Below are positions 58,401-64,000 of a stretch of 64,000 nt of DNA, piece after piece (positions within the stretch are counted from its first letter, which is position 1; each line of letters opens with the position of its first letter). The translations under genes and the position numbers were made by a program. Under the pieces are notes generated by a model. The model had not been told where the DNA came from, made no database searches, and saw only the letters and a program-made list of their open reading frames with translations. Location: positions 124,001-188,000 of the forward strand of contig JAFZAP010000054.1 in the NCBI GenBank assembly GCA_017557185.1. Reading direction: 5' to 3'. Source of the stretch: Prevotella sp. (lineage in GTDB: Bacteria > Bacteroidota > Bacteroidia > Bacteroidales > Bacteroidaceae).

Positions 58401-61400
58401 GTTTCGTACAACCGTAAAACATGGACGAGCTGTTAGTGAGCGTCTCTGTGTTCCAGTCGGTGCCGGCCTTGGCATAGATGGTCTCGAGCTTCGAGCAGCC
58501 GTAGAACATATCATACGTTGAGGTGACGTTTGTAACATTGAGGTTCGAGAGGTCGATCTCGGTGAGACTTGAGCAGTTCTTGAACCAGTTGTAGAGCTTT
58601 GTCAGGCCTTTGTAGTTGGCGAAAGATTCGTCGAAGGTGACGTTCTTCAGCGTCGCTGAAGCCCATGCGGTGTTGCCGTAACTGTCGTTGTTATTCAGTT
58701 TGAGGATGAACGTGGCACCTGCATTCTCCGAGGCAGCCTTGCGCGCAGACAATTGTGTATCGTAGTAGAAGGTGACCGTAGTCTGGTCGGCCGACAGAAC
58801 AGCGTAGGGTCGCGGGGCATTCTTGTCAGTGAAATAACCGGGCTGGCCTTCCTTGTCGATACGTGCGTAGCTCTTGTCGGTCGATGTGACCAGGGTGCCG
58901 TAGCCACCCACTACTGCTGTACTAAACATATTGTAGGAGCTGGTTAGGGTCGCGCCCGTCCAGTCGGCATCGGCAGCAGCATATATGGTTTGTAGCTTAC
59001 CGCAACTGGAGAACATATAGGCTGCATTGGTTAGCACCTCCGTGGTAAAGGTGGAGAGATCCAATTCGGTGAGGGCAGAGCAGCCGTAGAACATGTTGTT
59101 CATTGTGGTCACCTTTGCCGTTGTGAATTGTGTACCGAAGGTGATGGTCTGAAGCGCCTGGCAGTCGCGGAACATCTCATACATCGTAGTCACTTGCCCG
59201 GTATTGAAGCTTGAGAGGTCGAGTTGCGTGAGGGCCTTACAGGCATAGAGCATCTGATACATCGTCGTCACGTTTGCGGTGTTGATGCTTGAGAGGTCGA
59301 GCTGGGCGAGCGAGATACAGTTGTAGAACATACAGTACATCGTCGTCACGTTCGCGGTGTTGAGGTTCTTCAGGCCGTTGATAGCGGTGAGTGCCGTACA
59401 TCCACTGAACCATTTGCTCAGAGCGGTCAAACCAGTGTAGTTCTTGAGACTGGCGTCGAAAGTGACTGTGGTGAGTGCCGCCGTGGCCCATGCGGGGTTA
59501 GTAGTGCCGCTGTTGTTCAACTTGAGGATGAAGGTGGCTTCGGGATTGGCGGCCTTGCGCACAGGCAGTTGCGTGTCGTAATAGAAGTTCAGCGTCTTCT
59601 GGTCGGATGAGAGGACGGCGTAAGGCCGTGGCTGTGTCCTGTCGGTGAAATAGCCAGGCTTGTCAGCTGTATCGATGCAGGCACGGCTCTTGTCCGTGAA
59701 TGAGTAGTTGTAAACGGTGCCATAACCGCCCACGAGCTTCTGACAACTGCCGAACATATTCGAACTGTTGGTGATGGTCGTACCCGTCCAGTCTGTGCCT
59801 GCCGGGACATAGATCGTCTCCAGGTTCGAGCAGTTATAGAACATCTCCTGAGCGTTCGTTACTTTCCCCATATCGAAGCCCGAGATGTCGAGCTCGGTGA
59901 GGCCCGAACAGTTGTAGAACATGCTCTGCATCGTAGTCACGTTCTCGGTGTTGAGGTTCGAGAGGTCGATTGATGTGAGGGCCGTACAGCTAGAGAACCA
60001 TCCATTAAGGGTCGTCAGGCCATGGAAGTTGGCAAAGGAGTCATCGAAGGTGACGCTGGTGAGTGTAGCCCCCTTCCAGCCCTGAGCTATGGTCGAACCA
60101 TTCAGCGCCCTGAGGATGGTGACATTGTCGGCACGATGACTGTCCATATTCGTGTCGTAGTAGAAGGCCACCGCCACGGGCTTGCTGTCGGCGTTCTTCG
60201 TTACCACTGCGTATGGCCGTGGTAGTGTTGGGTCAGTGAAATAGCCGGGGTTGGCAATTCCGCCGTCAGGATGGGCGTAGGCCATGTCGGTATGACTTGC
60301 ATCGTATGCGGTCATGGCACCGCCCATCAGCTTTGGGCAATTATAGAACATATAGGCGCTTTGCGTGTTCGTCACTGTGTTCCAGTCGGTGGCCGCATAG
60401 ATGGTTTCCAGGCTCGTGCACTGAGCAAACATCTGATAGGTATTCTGAACCTTCGTCACATCGAAGTGCGTCAGGTCGAGCTCGGTCAGAGCCCCGCAAT
60501 AATTGAACATCTGATACATCGTCGTGACGTTCTCGGTGTTTAGGTACTCTAAACCGGTGATGCCAGTCAGCGCCGAGCAATAATAGAACCACTGGTAGAG
60601 GCTGGTAAGGTCGTGGTAGCTGGCGAAGCTCGGGTCGAAGGTGGCGGAGGTGAGGGTTACGTCAGCCCATTCCTTGTAGGCCACATTCGAATTCAGCCTT
60701 GTCACGATGGTTGTGTTGTCGGCCGCGCGGCTGTCCTTCTGCGTGTCGTAGTAGAATGTCACTGCCACGGGTTTGCTGTCGGCATTCTTCGTCACCACGG
60801 TATAGGCCACGGGGTCGCCCTTACGGGAGAGATAGCCAGGGTCGGCGACACCGCCGTCGATGTGGGCCATTGTGCCGTCTGTCTTACTGCTGTTGTAGAG
60901 GGTGCCGCGCCCGCCAACCAGAGCACTGCTACTCAGGAACATACTACTCGTATTGGCATCTGCGGCGATAGTCCAGTTATCGCCGACGTAGATGGTCTGA
61001 AGATTTGTTGCGGAACTGAACATATAGCTCATGTCAGTAACCGATGAGGTGTTCAAGGCCCTCAGATCCAATTCCTTCATGGCACTACAGTTGGAGAACA
61101 TACTGTTCGTCGTTGTCACGTTCGGGATGCTCAGGTTCTCCAAGCCTGTGATGGAGGTGAGAACCTTGCAACTCTCGAACCAGCGGTAGAGGCTTATCAG
61201 GCCTGTATAGTTCTTGAAGCTCTGGTCGAATGTGGCTGAGGTGAGCGTCGCGCCGTTCGTATATCCTGCCCAATTCTGATAGACTGTGGAACTGTTCAGT
61301 GTCCGTACGATGGTCTTCCCTTCGGCCGCGCGGTTGTCCTTCTGCGTGTCGTAATAGAAGGTGACAGCCACAGCCTTGCCATCGGCGTTATTCTCCACTG

Positions 61401-62574
61401 CGGCGTAGGCCAGAGCCACGCCCCGTTGTGAGAAGTAGCCTGGATTCGTGGGACCGCCGTCCACATGAGCGCGACTCTTGTCGCTACCGCCTGACGAGTC
61501 GTAAACCGTTCCGGCACTACCCACAAGCATGTTGCATACACCAAACATATTTGAACTGTCCGTAATCTTGTCTGTGGCCCAGTTGCCTGTAGCATAGATG
61601 GCATCCAGATTGGAACAGCCATAGAACATCTGGTTTGTATTCACAAGGTTTGAAATATCAAAGCCCGTCAAGTCGAGTTCTGTCAAGGAAGTACAGCTTG
61701 AGAACATATTTTGCATCGTTGTCACATTCGAGGTGTTCAGATATTCCAGACCGCTAATCGAGGCGAGAGCGCTGCAATTATTAAACCAGAAGGAGAGATT
61801 GGTCAGCGTGCTGAAATCTGCGAAGGATTCATCGAAGGTGGCCGAGGTGAGCGTGGAGCCAGCCCAGCTGTGCTGATTGTACAGATTACGGACGATGGTG
61901 ACACCCTGGTGCATGTCCTTCTGCTTGTCGTAGTAGAAGGTGACGGCGGTGGGCTTGTTGTCGGCGTTCATCGTCACTGCGGCATAGGCCATTGGAGCCT
62001 CCGGGTCTGTGAAGTAACCGGGATTCCCCGGCCCGCCGTCAATGTGCGCATAATCGATATTCACTGCATTTTGATGGTATGGTGTCAATGCACCGCCCAC
62101 GAGCTTCGAGCAAAAGTTGAACATTGTGCTGGATATGGTAATTCTACCAGTAGACCAATCGGTGCCTGCCGCAGCATAGATGGTCTCGAGGTTCGAACAG
62201 TAGTAGAACATCTCATCGCATCTCGTCACATTCGTCACATTGAGGTTCGACAGGTCAATCTCAGTGAGCGCCGAACAGCAATAGAACCAACGGTAGAGGC
62301 TGGTTAACCCAGTGTAGTTCTTGAAACTAGCGTCGAACGTGACGCTGGTGAGCGCGGTACTAGTCCATCGACTATAAACATCTGCCGCATTCAGGTCGTC
62401 CACGATAGTGACGCCTGTGCCGACGAATGATGACTTGTTGGTGTCGTAATAGAAGGCAACAGACGTTGAATAGCCATGCTCCATCGTCACCACGGCATAC
62501 GCTTCCTGCGCATGCACACTCACGGTGTTGACTACAGTCATCATTGCAACCAAAAGAAATCTCAGCTGTTTCAT
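55216..62574 (-). CDS. Giant BspA-type leucine-rich-repeat surface protein with dockerin-like end
   Basis: 2452 residues. Signal peptide KQLRFLLVAMMTVVNTVSVHA; start at ATG 62574 since codons upstream to 62595 are not signal-like. Eleven modules follow, each starting with a PYAVLSADQTTVTFYYD-like strand, then LTSVTFDESFANYKGLT and BspA/DUF285 repeats (LTELDLSGFNTGKVTNA, MFYGCSNLETIYA) and ending in a GYFTD link. Module starts lie near 62490, 61990, 61410, 60810, 60220, 59630, 58810, 58290, 57690, 57080 and 56320. The C-terminus has two calcium-loop repeats (GDVNKDGSITIDDVTAL and ADVNKDSTITIADVTAL), a dockerin-type fold. BspA relatives bind host matrix proteins; binding partner here unknown. 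Confidence 0.9.
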   Translation of the reverse strand: MKQLRFLLVAMMTVVNTVSVHAQEAYAVVTMEHGYSTSVAFYYDTNKSSFVGTGVTIVDDLNAADVYSRWTSTALTSVTFDASFKNYTGLTSLYRWFYCCSALTEIDLSNLNVTNVTRCDEMFYYCSNLETIYAAAGTDWSTGRITISSTMFNFCSKLVGGALTPYHQNAVNIDYAHIDGGPGNPGYFTDPEAPMAYAAVTMNADNKPTAVTFYYDKQKDMHQGVTIVRNLYNQHSWAGSTLTSATFDESFADFSTLTNLSFWFNNCSALASISGLEYLNTSNVTTMQNMFSSCTSLTELDLTGFDISNLVNTNQMFYGCSNLDAIYATGNWATDKITDSSNMFGVCNMLVGSAGTVYDSSGGSDKSRAHVDGGPTNPGYFSQRGVALAYAAVENNADGKAVAVTFYYDTQKDNRAAEGKTIVRTLNSSTVYQNWAGYTNGATLTSATFDQSFKNYTGLISLYRWFESCKVLTSITGLENLSIPNVTTTNSMFSNCSAMKELDLRALNTSSVTDMSYMFSSATNLQTIYVGDNWTIAADANTSSMFLSSSALVGGRGTLYNSSKTDGTMAHIDGGVADPGYLSRKGDPVAYTVVTKNADSKPVAVTFYYDTQKDSRAADNTTIVTRLNSNVAYKEWADVTLTSATFDPSFASYHDLTSLYQWFYYCSALTGITGLEYLNTENVTTMYQMFNYCGALTELDLTHFDVTKVQNTYQMFAQCTSLETIYAATDWNTVTNTQSAYMFYNCPKLMGGAMTAYDASHTDMAYAHPDGGIANPGYFTDPTLPRPYAVVTKNADSKPVAVAFYYDTNMDSHRADNVTILRALNGSTIAQGWKGATLTSVTFDDSFANFHGLTTLNGWFSSCTALTSIDLSNLNTENVTTMQSMFYNCSGLTELDISGFDMGKVTNAQEMFYNCSNLETIYVPAGTDWTGTTITNSSNMFGSCQKLVGGYGTVYNYSFTDKSRACIDTADKPGYFTDRTQPRPYAVLSSDQKTLNFYYDTQLPVRKAANPEATFILKLNNSGTTNPAWATAALTTVTFDASLKNYTGLTALSKWFSGCTALTAINGLKNLNTANVTTMYCMFYNCISLAQLDLSSINTANVTTMYQMLYACKALTQLDLSSFNTGQVTTMYEMFRDCQALQTITFGTQFTTAKVTTMNNMFYGCSALTELDLSTFTTEVLTNAAYMFSSCGKLQTIYAAADADWTGATLTSSYNMFSTAVVGGYGTLVTSTDKSYARIDKEGQPGYFTDKNAPRPYAVLSADQTTVTFYYDTQLSARKAASENAGATFILKLNNNDSYGNTAWASATLKNVTFDESFANYKGLTKLYNWFKNCSSLTEIDLSNLNVTNVTSTYDMFYGCSKLETIYAKAGTDWNTETLTNSSSMFYGCTKLVGGNGTPYYYTIVDKTRACIDGLDGKQGYFTNPAAPMPYAMLSADKTVVTFFYDTEISVRRAATENVGATFVILLKDYGDDAPAWATATLTSVTFDTSFADCHSLTRLKRWFANCTALMSIDLSNLNTENVTTMYRMFYNCSGLTELDLSGFDMGKVTNAQEMFYNCSNLETIYAAAGADWNTETLNGSSSMFSGCSKLVGGYGTAYTSATSSTQDKTRACIDVEGTPGYFTDKNAPRPYAVVTKNADSQPVAVAFYYDTQLAQRKADNPEAIIVLALSNNSSGNSPSAWADQTLTSVVFDDSFATYKGLTGLANWFKGCSALTELDLTNLNTENVTSMGYMFNGCSALTELDLSGFNTGKVTNANWMFSGCSNLATIYAASGTSWNTETLTDDLYMFQNCNKLVGGNGTTWNSSYITKPRACIDGLDGNPGYFTDKNAPRPYAILSADYASVSFYYDTQLPVRKAATPDATVILKLSPGSKPVWATSALTSATFDASFAGFTGITSLYMYFEGCTGLTAIDLSNLNAANVTTTYRMFYGCSNLENITFGEHFTTDKVTTMHSMFYGCSKLETITFGEHFTTANVTEMTSMFSGCMSLTELDLSTFTVEKLINTDNMFYNCANLEIIYAAANADWNASTTLTSSTYMFQACSKLIGGCGTYYENNWNGYSKTRARVDGLNGQPGYFTDRNAPRPYAILSADQTTISFYYDKLLSTRQAAAENDGATFIIRSLSNTSNVTKPDWATAELTTVNFDDSFAGYTGLTALIDWFNGCTALSIINGILNLNTSNVTSMYGMFNNCSSLTQLDLSGFNTSNVTSMYYMFFRCSSLTGLNLSSFNTGNVKSMNYMFYNCSSLTELDLSSFNTSNVTSMNSMFSNCTNLQTITFGPQFTTANVTDMSSMFSSCPALTELDLTTFTVEKLTTAYAMFQQCLNLKTIYAKAGTDWNTDLLTSSSNMFNLCSKLVGGNGTGYNNSFRDKTYARIDGLNDNPGYFTDPEAFLLGDVNKDGSITIDDVTALVSIILGKDNSGTYDKRAADVNKDSTITIADVTALVNIILEKQ

Positions 62575-62595
62575 ATCGCCTATATTCCGCAGCAC

Positions 62596-62972
62596 TTTAG
62601 TTAAACATTCTTTATAAGTACCTGAACAACAAGAAGTACTTCAACGAGCGAAGCGGCAGAGCCGAGCGGCTCAGGATTTGGTCATGTCAGAAATCTCACT
62701 TACCTTAGTGCTGCAAATTAAAGCAACTGAAATTCATCCATGATATGGCAAAGGTAAGAAAAAAAACTGAGAAAACACCGCTTTTGGCGGAATATTTTTC
62801 GTTTAGGACTAATTTTCCCGTATTCTGTCCTCTGTGATTGACTCTCATCTGGGAATAAGCAGTACCAAGCGACATTCTTTAGCTTACTCTAGAGCCATCA
62901 CCACATAGTAGTAAGGATGATACCGCATACGGAATCGCCCTCCTTTGTTCAATTTTTATTCGTCTCTTTCTA
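62596..62972. other. Gap between BspA-type and TerC genes
   Basis: Contains a hairpin repeat CGGC-AGA-GCCG with GAGCGAAGCGG (62645-62672, like the one in guaD), and a single TACCTTTG box on the minus strand (62756-62749) about 175 nt before the BspA-type start with no good upstream TTTG. No gene seen. Confidence 0.6.
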
Positions 62973-64000
62973 TTAGAAAGATTCTGAATTAGATTGTGAG
63001 CGAGTTCTCACCACAGAGGCAAGGATGCTGAGGGTGATGGTGCCGAAGATGATGAGTAGGCTCAGGCCCGTTCTGATTTCTATGTGAGGCACATAGGGCA
63101 GGTGGCAGTGCAGCAGGAGCTTTATGCCGACGAAGATGAGCACAATGCCGAGACCATATTTCAAGTAGGCGAAATATTTCGCGATGGCGGCGAGTGCGAA
63201 ATAGAGCGCACGCAGTCCGAGGATGGCGAAGATGTTGGAGGTGAGCACGATGAACGGATCCTGCGTGACCGAGAACACAGCAGGGATGGAGTCGACGGCG
63301 AAGGCGATGTCACTGGTCTCGATGACGATGAGTGCCACGAAGAGTGGAGTGAAGGCCCCCTTCCAACCTCCCCTTGCAAGTGAGGGGCTCGAGGTGATTT
63401 CTCTCACAAAGAATTTGCCCCCGTGCATCTCGTTCGTGACGGGAAAGAATCGCCGGAAGATTCTCACGAAGATATTACGGGATGGATCAGGCTGGGCTTC
63501 CTCGTTGTGGGTGAACATCTTCGCGCCGCTATAGAGGAGGAACACGCCGAAGATGGCGAGCACCCACTCGAAGCGCGTGACGACGGCAGCTCCGAGGAAA
63601 ATGAAGATGCTGCGTAGGACTAGTGCTCCGATGATTCCCCAAAACAACACCTCGTGTTGGTACTTGCGCTCAACGCCGAAGAACGAGAACAGCATGAGGA
63701 ACACGAAGAGGTTATCGACGCTGAGCGATTTCTCGATGAGATAGCCCGACAGGAACTCCAGTGCCTTCTGGTGTGGGTCGATGGGGTAGAAGAAGTAGAT
63801 GCCTGCGCAGAACACCAGCGACACAGCAATCCAGACGACGGTCATCTGCAGAGCCTCGCGGATGCTCACCTCGTGCGCTCCTGCTTCGCCATCGGTCGCT
63901 GCATGAGTTTTCTGCCCACGCCGGTCGAACGACTTCAGGTCGATGGCCAGCATGAGCAGTACCAATGCATAGAAGAGTATCCAGCCCCACAGGGGAATGA
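62973..64000 (-). CDS. TerC/Alx-family membrane protein (5' end outside window) with repeat insertion
   Basis: The frame stays open to the window edge (codons IPLWGWILFYALVLLMLAID), so the N-terminus is outside; the TTG at 63965 is not the start. TerC-family integral membrane protein, in other bacteria linked to manganese export or metal loading of exported proteins. Family segments: LSGYLIEKSLSVDNLFVFLM, FFGVERKYQHEVLFWGIIGA, ALIVIETSDIAFAVDSIPAV and FAILGLRALYFAL, with the conserved acidic residues within membrane helices. A palindromic repeat (63352-63396) inserts SSPSLARGGWKGA between FFVREI and FTPLFVALIVIE, in a loop before a helix. Confidence 0.92.
   Translation of the reverse strand, partial: IPLWGWILFYALVLLMLAIDLKSFDRRGQKTHAATDGEAGAHEVSIREALQMTVVWIAVSLVFCAGIYFFYPIDPHQKALEFLSGYLIEKSLSVDNLFVFLMLFSFFGVERKYQHEVLFWGIIGALVLRSIFIFLGAAVVTRFEWVLAIFGVFLLYSGAKMFTHNEEAQPDPSRNIFVRIFRRFFPVTNEMHGGKFFVREITSSPSLARGGWKGAFTPLFVALIVIETSDIAFAVDSIPAVFSVTQDPFIVLTSNIFAILGLRALYFALAAIAKYFAYLKYGLGIVLIFVGIKLLLHCHLPYVPHIEIRTGLSLLIIFGTITLSILASVVRTRSQSNSESF
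63352..63396 (-). repeat. C/G palindromic repeat inside the TerC gene
   Basis: GGCCCCCTTCCAACCTCCCC and GAGGGGCTCGAGG arms; in frame, loop position. Confidence 0.85.

Overview
The window looks like a chromosome segment from a Bacteroidota bacterium, most likely a Prevotella-like member of the Bacteroidales. The signs are Bacteroidetes-type promoters (TTTG, 19-20 nt, TAnnTTTG) in front of several genes, TonB-type outer-membrane receptors, lipoproteins with TSC/TAC lipoboxes, a giant BspA-type repeat protein, an exo-sialidase, a GH89 enzyme and the family composition overall. This assignment is inference; no rRNA or tRNA gene is present.

Layout. 1-7080: surface-polysaccharide genes (DegT aminotransferase cut by the window edge, membrane UDP-sugar 4,6-dehydratase, nucleotidyltransferase-like protein, GDP-mannose dehydratase gmd, GDP-fucose synthase fcl) with a small GxxExxY nuclease-fold gene between gmd and fcl. 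7081-11495: repeat arrays around a four-helix-bundle (S23-type) gene, then free-Met-sulfoxide reductase, frr, rsgA and a PorT-like barrel. 11703-15541: guanine deaminase, then an SPFH / ribbon-helix-helix / hydrolase operon. 15695-21148: a 22-bp repeat array, secreted sialidase, mnmA, YbjQ. 21190-29292: receptor-like barrel, M15 peptidase, HAD phosphatase and pgi in one operon, then ald and gpsA. 29297-31569: DUF559 nuclease gene between inverted repeats, then lysS. 31755-39886: operon for a HExxHxxGxxH secreted protein, nitroreductase, alpha-N-acetylglucosaminidase and an HGSNAT-like acetyltransferase. 40194-40740: a candidate structured RNA unit and a second 22-bp array. 40809-52489: transporter, lipoprotein, uridine kinase, UDG-like protein, secreted EEP nuclease, TonB receptor, OB-fold-type lipoproteins, L31 and a DNA/RNA endonuclease lipoprotein, which I read as a nucleic-acid scavenging region. 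52679-64000: lipoprotein, glutathione peroxidase, trxB, an 11-module BspA-type protein with a dockerin-like end, and a TerC protein cut by the window edge.

The most unusual property is repeats. Short G/C-rich palindromes (CCCCTCCC-n-GGGAGGGG) and hairpins separated by GGTTCAA lie between genes and also inside conserved genes, always keeping the reading frame. At least twelve genes carry one, including rsgA, mnmA, gmd, guaD, the GH89 gene, the TerC gene and the tail of lysS. Hairpin stems in the GGTTCAA arrays differ in sequence but stay paired. Three small accessory genes (GxxExxY, S23, DUF559) are each framed by repeats, two of them by inverted copies. A homologous palindromic element also carries the promoters of lysS and of the metalloprotease-like operon.
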